Assembly: GCF_028330765.1 (NCBI RefSeq)
Contig: NZ_JAQMTY010000096.1
Location: forward strand, 1 to 36,017
DNA length: 36,017 nt
Direction of reading: 5' to 3'
DNA from: Spirulina subsalsa CS-330
GTDB taxonomy: Bacteria > Cyanobacteriota > Cyanobacteriia > Cyanobacteriales > Spirulinaceae
Part shown: in pieces, positions 7,668 to 16,017 of the stretch
How the letters are laid out: each line of letters starts with the position of its first letter
Position numbering within the stretch: position 1 is the stretch's first letter
Notes under the pieces: generated by a model
Seen by the model: only the letters and a program-made list of their open reading frames with translations
Databases searched by the model: none
What the model was told of the DNA's origin: nothing
Translations under genes and position numbers: made by a program

Positions 7668-8762
7668 ATGCCAGGTCACGATCAACTCAGTGAGCGACAA
7701 CAACATATCCTGTGGGCAACGGTGCGGCGGTATGTTGCTACCGCCGAACCGGTCGGCTCCAAAGCGTTAGCTGACGAGTACGATTTTCAAGTCAGTTCCG
7801 CCACGATTCGCAATACCATGGGTCGCCTCGAAAAGGTGGGCTTGCTCTATCAACCCCACACCTCCGCCGGGCGCGTCCCCTCGGATTCAGGCTATCGGGT
7901 CTATGTGGATCAATTGATCACCCTTAATGATTTGTCGGGCCAGCACCTCCGCACCCTCTATCAGCAAAAACTGGACTGGCAAACCTATCACCTCGAACAG
8001 ATTCTCCAACGGGCTGCGCAGATTCTCGCCACCCTCAGCGGCTATATTGCCCTGATCACCCTGCCCCAAAACACCAACCAAACCATCCAGCATCTTCAGG
8101 TGTTGCCGATTAACGACACCCAAGGGATGTTAATTATCGTCACCGATGCCTACCAAACCCAATCGGTGCTGCTGGATTTGGAAACGCTGCTGGGGTTAGA
8201 GGCGATCGCCGACGATGACGATTGGGCGATCGAAGATGAACTCCAAATCCTCTCCAACTTCCTCAACCAAAAACTGCGCGGCCAAGCCCTCGCCACCCTC
8301 CAACAGGTCAACTGGCAAGAACTCGGCGAAGAGTTTCGCCGTTATAGCAACCTCGTGCAGCAGGTGTTAACCGAAGTTCTGCGCCGTTGTCAAACCCCGA
8401 CGGTGATGCCCATCTTGATCCACGGGTTCGCCGAAGCCCTGCGCCAACCGGAGTTTTCCGAAGTGCAGCAGATTCAAGCTCTCCTCCATCTTCTGGAAAA
8501 AGAACAAGAGCAACTCTTTCCCCTCATGTTCACCGCGCCAGCCCCCACCCCGCAGCGGGTAACGGTGCGCATCGGCTCGGAAAACTCCCTCGAACCCCTC
8601 AACAGTTGCACCCTCATTTCTGCCCAATATTCCCATGGCACAACCCCCGTGGGGAGTGTGGGGTTAATTGGCCCCACGCGGATGCTCTACGAAAATGCGA
8701 TCGCCCTTGTTGAATCCACCGCCCAATACCTCACCGACTCCCTCACCAACGGCCTCGCCTAA
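7668..8762 (+). CDS. hrcA: Heat-inducible transcription repressor HrcA
   Basis: A 364-residue repressor. The N-terminal winged-helix domain includes LSERQQHILWATVRRYVATAEPVGSKAL and VSSATIRNTMGRLEKVGLLYQPHTSAGRVPSDSGYRVYVD. The dimerisation and inserted domains follow, and the tail has the conserved GSVGLIGPTRMLYENAIALVE. HrcA represses groE/dnaK-type operons by binding CIRCE operators and depends on GroEL for activity. No CIRCE inverted repeat was found in this window, so its targets are elsewhere. The frame allows a TTG start two codons earlier (7662); the ATG at 7668 is preferred. Confidence 0.96.
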   Translation: MPGHDQLSERQQHILWATVRRYVATAEPVGSKALADEYDFQVSSATIRNTMGRLEKVGLLYQPHTSAGRVPSDSGYRVYVDQLITLNDLSGQHLRTLYQQKLDWQTYHLEQILQRAAQILATLSGYIALITLPQNTNQTIQHLQVLPINDTQGMLIIVTDAYQTQSVLLDLETLLGLEAIADDDDWAIEDELQILSNFLNQKLRGQALATLQQVNWQELGEEFRRYSNLVQQVLTEVLRRCQTPTVMPILIHGFAEALRQPEFSEVQQIQALLHLLEKEQEQLFPLMFTAPAPTPQRVTVRIGSENSLEPLNSCTLISAQYSHGTTPVGSVGLIGPTRMLYENAIALVESTAQYLTDSLTNGLA

Positions 8763-8830
8763 CCGGAGCGATCGCCGTCACCCACCGATTAACCTGTGTC
8801 ATGCCCCTAGAACATATGGCCCAGAATAAA

Positions 8831-8849
8831 AGCCCAGACAAGCTGGGCT
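8831..8849 (-). terminator. Probable intrinsic terminator for the DUF4278 gene
   Basis: The perfect 7-bp arms AGCCCAG and CTGGGCT are separated by five bases. Read on the minus strand the hairpin is followed by TTTTATT, and it lies 41 bases past the stop of the minus-strand gene at 8891-9301. Confidence 0.6.
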
Positions 8850-8890
8850 CTAGAGTCAACGGCAGCAATCAGACGGATTGACATCTTTAG

Positions 8891-9301
8891 TTAAGATGCA
8901 AGCTGTTCTGATTCCTGTTGGAGTAGCGAGACGAGGGAATCATCGCCACGGTTTTGTGCCACTTGAATCCGTCGCTCTAAATCCTGTTTGATGTTGTTGA
9001 AGTGAACAGCAGAAAAAGCGTTTTGGGCCTTGGGTGCATTGCTTTGGGACGAAGAGCAGTGGCACGAGCGAGCGATCGCCGCCAGTTGCGCCTTGATTTT
9101 GACCTCGGTTTGAATTTCCGGGCAGCGCTGATAGGTCACGCCGCGATAGCATAAATTAGACTTGGGTTCTAGAGCGGGAACATGGCGCGGATAGCGTAAA
9201 TGATACGCTTGACTGCGGTATTTCCCGCTCAACTCGCTTTCACTCACCTCTAAGGAAAGGGGATGGTAATTGTGCTGAACGCCACGATAACAAAGCTGCA
9301 T
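8891..9301 (-). CDS. DUF4278 domain protein with C-terminal extension
   Basis: A 136-residue protein beginning MQLCYRGVQHNYHPL. The YRGV motif recurs at residues 52-55 (NLCYRGVTYQRCPE), the paired-motif layout of the cyanobacterial DUF4278 domain. Between them are KYRSQAYHLRYPRH, resembling QYRGAPWRVHRYSQC in the neighbour at 9393-9575. The C-terminal half is a cysteine/serine stretch and a helical segment (NNIKQDLERRIQVAQNRGDDSLVSLLQQESEQL). Function is unknown. No Shine-Dalgarno is evident at the start. A hairpin with a T-tract lies downstream. Confidence 0.75.
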   Translation of the reverse strand: MQLCYRGVQHNYHPLSLEVSESELSGKYRSQAYHLRYPRHVPALEPKSNLCYRGVTYQRCPEIQTEVKIKAQLAAIARSCHCSSSQSNAPKAQNAFSAVHFNNIKQDLERRIQVAQNRGDDSLVSLLQQESEQLAS

Positions 9302-9392
9302 AGTGATTTAAACCCGTGATTGCTAAAAAAAGTTTTAATGTGTTGAAAACGATGGGAAAATGATGCCACCCTGACCCACATCGTCAAACAGT

Positions 9393-9575
9393 CTAATGTT
9401 TATAATGAATGCCGCGATAGATCAATTCGTGATCCTGCTGTAGGGAGTGAGGGCATTGACTATAGCGATGAACACGCCAAGGAGCACCACGATATTGTCC
9501 GGCAACTTCACCTTCTTTAACATCCACTGTCGTATGTTGAGGCTTATAAATGACGCCACGATAAGATAACTGCAT
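9393..9575 (-). CDS. Small DUF4278 protein
   Basis: A 60-residue protein that is essentially one DUF4278 domain. It starts MQLSYRGVIYKPQH, has the central QYRGAPWRVHRYSQ, and ends ELIYRGIHYKH, so the YRG(V/I) motif appears near both termini. A strong Shine-Dalgarno (GGAGGAAG) stands about seven bases before the ATG. Function is unknown; these small proteins are abundant in cyanobacteria. It lies 91 bp upstream of the larger DUF4278 gene on the same strand, possibly a duplication. Confidence 0.8.
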   Translation of the reverse strand: MQLSYRGVIYKPQHTTVDVKEGEVAGQYRGAPWRVHRYSQCPHSLQQDHELIYRGIHYKH

Positions 9576-9789
9576 TTCTCTTCCTCCACAAACAATTCTG
9601 TATCTAATCTAACAATTTCCCTTCATTCGCTGGCTTAATGTTACGAAAATTTGACATAGAGCAGCGATCGCCCCGGCAAACCATGCCCTCACCCAGGCAA
9701 TCCCGACAGGATAATCTAGCCTCCGAGCGTCAACCACTGGCCCCAAACTTGTTAGGCTAGATTCATTTTCAAGATCCACCTCGAACGCT

Positions 9790-10218
9790 ATGACCGCATC
9801 TTTATTTCACTTGGCGATCCCCATTAACAACATTGACCAGGCTAAAACGTTCTATGTGGAGGGTCTCGGCTGCACAGTTGGGCGCGAATCCCCCCAAGCG
9901 ATGATCCTTAATTTCTGGGATCATCAAGTGGTAGCCCATGTCACCCTCGATCCCCTAACTCCCCAAAAAGGCATCTATCCCCGTCATTTTGGCCTCATTT
10001 TCCCCGATGAAGCCGATTGGGAAGCCACCCTCGATCGCGCCAAAACCCACAATCTCCAGTTTCGGGAATCGGAGAAACGCCGCTTTCCTGGCAAGGTCAC
10101 GGAACACCGTACCTTTTTCCTCGAAGACCCTTTTTATAATCTTCTAGAGTTCAAATACTATTGCCACCCGTCGGCTATTTTTGGCCAACAGGAGGGCATG
10201 GCTGTGGGCGATCGCTAA
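9790..10218 (+). CDS. VOC (glyoxalase/bleomycin-resistance fold) family protein
   Basis: A 142-residue VOC protein with two beta-alpha-beta-beta-beta modules. The first begins FHLAIPINNIDQAKTFYVEGLGC. The second includes HFGLIF and HRTFFLEDPFYNLLEFKYY. The candidate metal ligands H7, H66 and E120 are at the usual positions. The DPxxNLLEFKYY ending is typical of dioxygenase/glyoxalase-like members that use a divalent metal; the substrate cannot be named. It is divergent from the DUF4278 genes and convergent with the membrane protein at 10241 (22-bp gap). Confidence 0.87.
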   Translation: MTASLFHLAIPINNIDQAKTFYVEGLGCTVGRESPQAMILNFWDHQVVAHVTLDPLTPQKGIYPRHFGLIFPDEADWEATLDRAKTHNLQFRESEKRRFPGKVTEHRTFFLEDPFYNLLEFKYYCHPSAIFGQQEGMAVGDR

Positions 10219-10240
10219 CCCTCACCCCCAGTTAATTCAC

Positions 10241-10882
10241 TCACTCCGCGTTGGTGAGGGGGATAAAGAGTTTTTGTTTGGCGGCGTATTGCCAGGCAAT
10301 GCCGTCGGGGTCTTTGTCGCGGCTCCAGTCGGAGAAGCTGCTATCGGATTTTCGCTTGGTGAGGGTTCCGGAATGGACATCAAGGCGTTTGGCGAGTTCC
10401 GCTTGGATGAGGGCTTTTTGGGGGAGGGGATCGCTGGGGGTGAGTTCTTCCGGGGTGAGGGCTTCGGGATCGCTGGCTGGGGTGCTGGTGTCAAAGATTG
10501 CGCCCAAGGCACTGGCGGTGAGGAAATAGTAAAGTGTGCCGCGCTCTGGGACGACTTTGCGCTGTGCTCCGTATTCGTTGGCGCGATGTTCGAGGAATTG
10601 TTGGGCGGTGTTGAGGGCAAGATCGCAACGGAGGGAAAGATCAACCGCTGTGAGGCAGCCTTTATTTTCTTTGAGGAGGGCATTAAAGGCGGGATTGATG
10701 CGATCGCCCAAGACTTTCCATTGATATTGTTGCCAAAGCCGCAACGCAAGACTGAGGGCAACAATGGCAAGCAGAATCGGCCAGGCGGAGTAGAGAAAGA
10801 CAACAAACAATGCAAACGGAATAATCAGGATCAAAATTCCCGTAGTGCCTCGATCAATTGCCTGTCCAGCCATGATTCTCAT
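10241..10882 (-). CDS. Conserved hypothetical membrane protein with HTH-like C-terminus
   Basis: A 213-residue protein. Two closely spaced hydrophobic segments (GILILIIPFALFVVFLYSA and PILLAIVALSLALRLW, residues 15-50) form an N-terminal hairpin anchor. A cytoplasmic helix-turn-helix-like region follows (CLTAVDLSLRCDLALNTAQQFLEHRANEYGAQRKVVPERGTLYYF), resembling a winged-helix fold. Near the C-terminus is a second HTH-like stretch (LIQAELAKRLDVHSGTLTKRKSDSSFSDWSRDKDPDGIAWQY). Two starts are close together (residues 1 and 4). It is 44 bp downstream of the gatD-like gene on the same strand. Function is not recognised; a membrane-tethered nucleic-acid binder is only a guess. Confidence 0.65.
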   Translation of the reverse strand: MRIMAGQAIDRGTTGILILIIPFALFVVFLYSAWPILLAIVALSLALRLWQQYQWKVLGDRINPAFNALLKENKGCLTAVDLSLRCDLALNTAQQFLEHRANEYGAQRKVVPERGTLYYFLTASALGAIFDTSTPASDPEALTPEELTPSDPLPQKALIQAELAKRLDVHSGTLTKRKSDSSFSDWSRDKDPDGIAWQYAAKQKLFIPLTNAE

Positions 10883-10926
10883 CTAGTGCGAAAGTGCAAT
10901 AGAGGCAATTGCCCCTTGCCCCTAGT

Positions 10927-11721
10927 TTACGCTGTCTTGAGCAGACTGGATAACTCTAATCGTTTAAACATGGCGGCTCTTGCCTGAATTGCAAGGGAGT
11001 CATCGAGTTTCTGCAACGTCACCTGGCGATCGTATTTTTGCAGCAGGGCGGTTTGGATGAGCCAGTCGGCGAGGAAGGGATTTTTGGGCAAGAGGGGGCC
11101 GTGGGAATAGGTGGCGATCGCATGGCGATGCAATGCCCCTTCCCAGCCATCTTCGCCATTGTTGCCGTAGCCAATCATCACTTTGCCGAGGGGTTGAGTC
11201 TCGCCTAAATAGGTACGGCCGCCATGGTTTTCAAACCCCACTACGATCGGCGCTTCGGGCCAGAGGGGTTCAAGGGCGGCAACTAATTCAGGGGAGACTA
11301 ATTCAAAGGCAACATTGCCGATACACCGAGGCGTATTCAAGCCGGGATGCTTGGTGACGAGATCGAGCAATCCGAGGCCGTCGATGCGTTGACCGATGCC
11401 GGGTTCATAATACTTGCCGAGGAGTTGCGGTGATCCACAGGTGAAGACACCGGGGATGCCGTTGTCGAGTTGCGATCGCAACTTTGCCGCCTTTTCCCCT
11501 TGCAGATCGCGCATCACAATTTCCTGCTGCCGATCCTGCGCTCCGCCCCCGACGATCACATCCACTTGATCGAACTGCTCCGGGGTGGCGTTTTGATCCA
11601 GACGGACGATCGCAATCTCAATGTTGCGCCATTGGCAACGCTGTTGCAGACAGATCACATTGCCGCGATCGCCATAGGTGCTCATCAAGGTGGGATAAAG
11701 CCAACCAATCCGCAGTTCCAT
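10927..11721 (-). CDS. gatD: GatD-like type 1 glutamine amidotransferase
   Basis: A 264-residue CobB/CobQ-like glutamine amidotransferase. The N-terminus reads IGWLYPTLMSTYGDRGN, typical of GatD, the amidase subunit that with the ligase MurT amidates lipid II D-glutamate. The catalytic cysteine is C95 in GVFTCGSPQLLGKYYE, and the histidine is H207 in TYSHGPLLPKNP. GFENHGGRTYLG is also characteristic. The nucleophile elbow reads TCGSPQ rather than the common CGGYQ. MurT, usually next to GatD, is not in the window. It may work with a MurT encoded elsewhere. Confidence 0.8.
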   Translation of the reverse strand: MELRIGWLYPTLMSTYGDRGNVICLQQRCQWRNIEIAIVRLDQNATPEQFDQVDVIVGGGAQDRQQEIVMRDLQGEKAAKLRSQLDNGIPGVFTCGSPQLLGKYYEPGIGQRIDGLGLLDLVTKHPGLNTPRCIGNVAFELVSPELVAALEPLWPEAPIVVGFENHGGRTYLGETQPLGKVMIGYGNNGEDGWEGALHRHAIATYSHGPLLPKNPFLADWLIQTALLQKYDRQVTLQKLDDSLAIQARAAMFKRLELSSLLKTA

Positions 11722-11934
11722 AGTCTACCCAATCCATTGTTTCAAAAAGTGTGCCACACCCCCTGCCGAAAACCAAGCAAACCTGATCTGGGCCAGTCGA
11801 GGACGATCGCCTCATGGCCAATTCACCGCCAATTCGCTCCCCAGCCTCTAAAATCCCAAACCCAACTGCTACAGTAAAAGGATCACGCTTAAATGATCCT
11901 GAACACGTCTGACTTATCCTCTGCTCCTGTGACT

Positions 11935-12630
11935 ATGACCGATATTCCTAAACTCCTACTGGTCGATGATGAACCGGGCCTGCGCGAGGCCGTACAGATT
12001 TATCTCGAAGATGACGAAGAATTTGCGGTGACAGCGGTGGCTAGCGCGGCCGAGGCTTGGGTGATGTTGGAAAAAGAAACCTTTGATTTGGTGATTTCTG
12101 ACTTGATGATGCCCCAGGTGGATGGCTATCAGTTTTTGCAGCAACTGCGTGAGGATGACCGCTTTAAGAATTTGCCCGTGATTTTTTTGACGGCGCGGGG
12201 GATGACGAGCGATCGCATTCAAGGCTACCAAGCCGGGTGTGATGCCTATTTGCCCAAACCCTTCGAGCCGGATGAATTGCTGGCGATGGTGAGAAACCTG
12301 CTGGCGCGGCGAGCCGTGGCCGAAGCGAGCCAAGGGGACAGCGCGAAATTAGAAGCGATCGCCCGCGAACTCGCCAGCATCAAAGGCATGCTCGATCAAC
12401 GCCCCGGCATCACCCAATCCCCATCGCCCATCCATATCGACCTCACCCCCCGCGAGCAAAGTGTCTTAGACCTCGTTGCCCAAGGCTTAATGAATAAAGA
12501 AATCGCCAGCCATCTCGAAACCAGCGTCCGCAACGTGGAAAAATACGTCAGTCGGCTGTTCAGTAAAACCGGCACAAACAGCCGCACCGAACTCGTCCGC
12601 TACGCCCTCGAACATGGCTTAACGAAGTAG
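11935..12630 (+). CDS. Response regulator, REC-LuxR (NarL/Ycf29-like)
   Basis: From ATG 11935 the protein has 231 residues, and an upstream in-frame ATG at 11893 adds 14. The receiver domain has the acidic pair in LLLVDDEPGLREA, the phospho-acceptor Asp in LVISDLMMPQVDGYQF, the Thr in IFLTARG and the Lys in YLPKPFEPDEL. A linker leads to a LuxR-type HTH: LTPREQSVLDLVAQGLMNKEIASHLETSVRNVEKYVSRLFSKTGTNSRTELVRYAL. This HTH closely resembles the cyanobacterial/plastid Ycf29 (TctD-like) group. It should be a DNA-binding transcription factor controlled by phosphorylation. No cognate kinase is adjacent. Confidence 0.9.
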   Translation: MTDIPKLLLVDDEPGLREAVQIYLEDDEEFAVTAVASAAEAWVMLEKETFDLVISDLMMPQVDGYQFLQQLREDDRFKNLPVIFLTARGMTSDRIQGYQAGCDAYLPKPFEPDELLAMVRNLLARRAVAEASQGDSAKLEAIARELASIKGMLDQRPGITQSPSPIHIDLTPREQSVLDLVAQGLMNKEIASHLETSVRNVEKYVSRLFSKTGTNSRTELVRYALEHGLTK

Positions 12631-12713
12631 ACTACCGTAACAAGAGGAATCTTGGCGGGCTTGTCTACCCCCTAAGACTAAACATCAACACGCACGATGC
12701 GATCTGAATCTTT

Positions 12714-13625
12714 ATGAACCAAACACCCGCTTCAACCACTGTGACGGGGGTTCTCTATGCTGTCTTCGCCTACGGAGCTTGGGGACTGCTGCCGATCTAT
12801 TGGAAATTGTTTGGGGTGATTCCGGCGGTGGAGGTGTTGAGCCATCGGATGATTTGGTCGATGGTGTTTTTGCTGAGTATTTTGACGGTGCAGCGACGCT
12901 GGCCAGAATTGCGGCAGGTGTTGCGATCGCGCCGCCAACTCCTCGGCCTATTCATCACCACCAGTTTACTCGCGTTTAATTGGGGCATCTATATCTATGG
13001 CGTGAACAGCGATCGCGTCGTCGAAACCAGCCTCGGCTATTACATCTGCCCCCTCGTCACCATGCTGCTGGGGTTGGTGGTGTTGCGAGAACGCCTGAAT
13101 TGGGTGCAGTGGGTCGCAGTGAGTTTGGCCGGGGCGGGGGTGGTGATCTTCATTCAAGATTTGGGGCAAGTGCCTTGGATTGCCTTGGGGTTAGCCTTTT
13201 CCTTTGCCTTGTATGGATTGCTGCGAAAAATGATTGCGATCGCGCCGTTGGTGGGTCTCGCCGTGGAAACCCTGATGATCGCGCCCCTGTTGCTGATTTT
13301 AGTGGGGGTCTGGGAACTACGGGGCCTGGGACATTTCACCGCTACCCCAGGCATCACCCTCGCCTTTATCGGAGCCGGAATCGTCACCTCCATGCCGCTG
13401 CTGTGGTTCAACAACGCCGCCAAACGCCTGCCCCTCGTCAGCCTCGGCTTTTATCAATACCTCGCCCCCACCCTACAATTAAGCATCGGGGTCTTTCTCT
13501 ACCGAGAACCCTTCACCACCACCCACGGCATCACCTTCGGCTGTATTTGGGCCGCCCTTGCCCTTTATTCAGCCAATACCGTGATGCTCAACCGTGCCAA
13601 GCTGCGCGAGCCGTCCTCACCCTAA
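12714..13625 (+). CDS. rarD: EamA-family transporter RarD
   Basis: A 303-residue inner-membrane protein with about ten transmembrane helices arranged as two EamA repeats. The start GVLYAVFAYGAWGLLPIYWKLFGVIPAVEVLSHRMIWS and the later NWGIYIYGVNSDRVVETSLGYYICPL and LLWFNNAAKRLPLVSLGFYQYLAPTLQLSIGVFLYREPF are diagnostic of RarD. This drug/metabolite-transporter branch has no well-defined substrate; the 'chloramphenicol-sensitive' name is historical. Full length. It follows the response regulator by 83 bp on the same strand. Confidence 0.93.
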   Translation: MNQTPASTTVTGVLYAVFAYGAWGLLPIYWKLFGVIPAVEVLSHRMIWSMVFLLSILTVQRRWPELRQVLRSRRQLLGLFITTSLLAFNWGIYIYGVNSDRVVETSLGYYICPLVTMLLGLVVLRERLNWVQWVAVSLAGAGVVIFIQDLGQVPWIALGLAFSFALYGLLRKMIAIAPLVGLAVETLMIAPLLLILVGVWELRGLGHFTATPGITLAFIGAGIVTSMPLLWFNNAAKRLPLVSLGFYQYLAPTLQLSIGVFLYREPFTTTHGITFGCIWAALALYSANTVMLNRAKLREPSSP

Positions 13626-13745
13626 TTGTCTTGACCGTAACCCTCTGCCACAGGACTATCCATCCGGCGAGAGATTGTGCCAAGATGAGCATGATTTCAT
13701 TGCGGTCGTTCCGTTTCACCCACGCCATCTGCCACACCAATACCC

Positions 13746-14630
13746 ATGGGATATGTTGTTTCAATCGTCAATATGAAAGGGGGCGTGGGTAAAACCACGG
13801 TCACGGTCAACATAGCGACCTGTTTAGCGCGGGATTATCAAAAACGGGTGTTGATCGTTGACCTCGATACCCAAGTAAACGCCACCTTGAGTGTGATGTC
13901 CCCCCTGGACTTTGCCAGGCTCAAAAAAGAACGGCGCACCCTCAAAACCCTGGTGAATCAAACTATTCAAGCCGATATTGGCCAGCCGTTGAGAATTCAG
14001 GAGGTGATTTATCGTGATGTTTGTGGTGTGCCGGGGTTGGATATTTTGGCGGGGGATGTGGAACTGTTTGATGATTATTTACTGTCGGCGTTGATCAATA
14101 CGAAGGCGATCGCTAACCAGCAGAATTACGAAAAAACCTGGAATCGCGTCGAAAACTACCTAATGCGGATGATCCTCAAACCGGTGATTCGCAACTATGA
14201 CGTGATTTTAATTGACTTCCCCCCCGGCGATAACCTGATCACCCGCAGTGCCGTCCTCGCCAGTCATCTCTACCTGATTCCGGCCCGCGCTGAACCCCTA
14301 TCGGTGGTGGGGATTGGTTTGTTGGAAAGTCGGATTAAACAGTTGCGAGACTGCGATCGCACCAAAATCAAAATGATCGGCCTCGCCTACACCGCCCGCG
14401 GCCAAGCCAGCAACATGGAACTCAAAGTCAAGCACCGCCTTGAAGCCGAATTTGGCCCCGCCAACATTTTCGCCACCGAAATCCCCCAAAACGTCGATGT
14501 GGCCAAAGCCGTCGAAGACTATCAGCCCGTCGTGATCAACAACCCCAAAGCCCCCGGCGCTCGTGCCTTTCGCAAACTCACCGCCGAATTTCTCCAAAAA
14601 CTCGCCAAAACCGTGCGCGGCAAAAAATAA
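13746..14630 (+). CDS. ParA-family ATPase (first of tandem pair)
   Basis: A 294-residue P-loop ATPase. The deviant Walker A motif spans residues 11-18 (K-G-G-V-G-K-T-T) with the signature lysine K11, as in ParA/MinD/Soj. The Walker A' motif is in VLIVDLDTQ, and Walker B in YDVILIDFPPG. A middle insertion (about residues 60-150) is larger than in minimal Soj proteins. ParA proteins position plasmids, chromosomes or protein cargo by ATP-dependent nucleoid binding. No parB or parS-like palindrome is nearby, so the cargo is unknown. It is 120 bp downstream of rarD and followed by a close paralogue. The C-terminus is basic (KTVRGKK). Confidence 0.88.
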   Translation: MGYVVSIVNMKGGVGKTTVTVNIATCLARDYQKRVLIVDLDTQVNATLSVMSPLDFARLKKERRTLKTLVNQTIQADIGQPLRIQEVIYRDVCGVPGLDILAGDVELFDDYLLSALINTKAIANQQNYEKTWNRVENYLMRMILKPVIRNYDVILIDFPPGDNLITRSAVLASHLYLIPARAEPLSVVGIGLLESRIKQLRDCDRTKIKMIGLAYTARGQASNMELKVKHRLEAEFGPANIFATEIPQNVDVAKAVEDYQPVVINNPKAPGARAFRKLTAEFLQKLAKTVRGKK

Positions 14631-14719
14631 CCCCAACCCCAAACAGATTCCGGTACAGTGCTAGAGGTTCAAGCAATCCGTTTTTTTGCCGGAATAAAGT
14701 CCGCCTAACTCTAGGTGAA

Positions 14720-14739
14720 CAAGGGGCTTAAGCCCCTTG
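14720..14739. repeat. 20-bp perfect palindrome, third copy of the MITE core
   Basis: CAAGGGGCTTAAGCCCCTTG, followed by CCT, is identical to the core of the element at 3046-3138 and nearly identical to that at 225-317. The inverted termini seen in those two are not recognisable here. It sits in the 149-bp gap between the two parA genes. Confidence 0.8.
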
Positions 14740-14779
14740 CCTCCCTCCCCTTCTGCCTTTCTATCTCTGCCTTTACGCC

Positions 14780-15670
14780 ATGACCCTTGTATTTAGCACC
14801 ATTAATATGAAAGGCGGTGTCGGCAAAACGACCCTCACCGTTAACCTCGCCACCTGCTTGGTGCGTGACCATCAAAAACGGGTCTTAATTGTTGATTTAG
14901 ACTCCCAAATTAGTGCCACCTTGAGCGTCCTATCCCCGCAAGACTTCGGGAAATTACGACGCGGCCGCCGCACGCTGAGTTACCTCATTGATAAAGTCAT
15001 TCGCCCCTACATTGTCCGTAAATTTTCTACCCCGGACATGATTTTAAAATCGGTCTGTGATCTGCCGGGGTTGGATTTATTGCCGGGTGATATTGAACTG
15101 TACGACGAATATATTGTGGCGGAAACCTTGTATAAACGCACCGCCGAAGCAGCAGATTCGCAAAAGTTTGCTGAAGTGTGGGTACAGTTTGAAGAGAAGC
15201 TTATGCAGTCAATTTTAGAACCCATTCGCGATCAGTATGACTATATTTTGATCGACTGTGCGCCGGGGTATAATCTTTTGACGCGGAGTGCGATCGTTGC
15301 TAGTAATTTCTATCTTTTACCTGCTCGTCCTGAGCCTCTTTCTCTGGTGGGGATTCAACTGCTTCAACAACGCATTGCAAAGCTCAAAGCGCAATATGAT
15401 CCAACCTTGACCGCTAACTTGTTAGGGATTGTGTTTATCCTGTCGGGCGGGTTATTTAGTGGACGCTATTATAGTCAAGTGATGCAACGCATTAAACAGG
15501 ATTTTGAACCCAACTATCTGTTTGATACCACAATTCCGATGGATGTGAATGTGGCAAAGGCTGTTGATGGCTTTACACCAGCGGTTTTAAGTACTCCTAA
15601 TTCATCGGGATCGCGGGCCTTTGGCAAGCTGACGGGGGAATTTTTAGAGAAACTTTTGAGCGTAACTTAG
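14780..15670 (+). CDS. ParA-family ATPase (second of tandem pair)
   Basis: A 296-residue paralogue of the upstream ParA; 38 of the first 50 residues are identical. The Walker A signature lysine and P-loop (KGGVGKTT, 11-18), the A' motif VLIVDLDSQ and the B-like YDYILIDCAPG are all intact. The central segment differs more (IRPYIVRKFSTPDMILKSVCDLPGLDLLPGDIELYDEY). Its third positions look more AT-rich than in the first copy, and HIP1 sites are nearly absent. This suggests an old duplication or separate acquisition. No ParB partner is visible. The cargo or function is unknown. Confidence 0.87.
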   Translation: MTLVFSTINMKGGVGKTTLTVNLATCLVRDHQKRVLIVDLDSQISATLSVLSPQDFGKLRRGRRTLSYLIDKVIRPYIVRKFSTPDMILKSVCDLPGLDLLPGDIELYDEYIVAETLYKRTAEAADSQKFAEVWVQFEEKLMQSILEPIRDQYDYILIDCAPGYNLLTRSAIVASNFYLLPARPEPLSLVGIQLLQQRIAKLKAQYDPTLTANLLGIVFILSGGLFSGRYYSQVMQRIKQDFEPNYLFDTTIPMDVNVAKAVDGFTPAVLSTPNSSGSRAFGKLTGEFLEKLLSVT

Positions 15671-16017
15671 GCTACTCCCTGGAACTCGCAAAACAGCGTA
15701 GGCTAGAGGAAGAGCCAAACGTTATCGGGTGGGCTGTTTTCGGTTCAACGTCTAGGGGAATTGATGTTTAAAGCGTTGATCGGGCCGTGATTCTGGGGAA
15801 GGGTTTGAGGCTGCCTGGGTTGCTGAACCTGTGTTAGCAAGGGGTTGAGGCTTTTGGTGATCTTGCCATGCGCGATCGCTCCATGCCAGTTTGACCTTCA
15901 GATCCCTTGAAACGGCTGGCGGCGTTGTGTTGGTTCACCCGATAGGATGGGCGCTTGATGGCGATGTTTATCCTGACTGATTGGTTCCATTATTCATCTA
16001 CCCCCTCACTTCTTGTT

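Noticed and set aside
10181-10987. Plus-strand 268-codon frame over the minus-strand membrane protein gene
   Set aside because: Antisense shadow, no start context and no domain.
12980-13792. Plus-strand 270-codon frame overlapping rarD and the start of parA
   Set aside because: Arg/His/Pro-rich out-of-frame translation of rarD; it does not form a recognisable protein.
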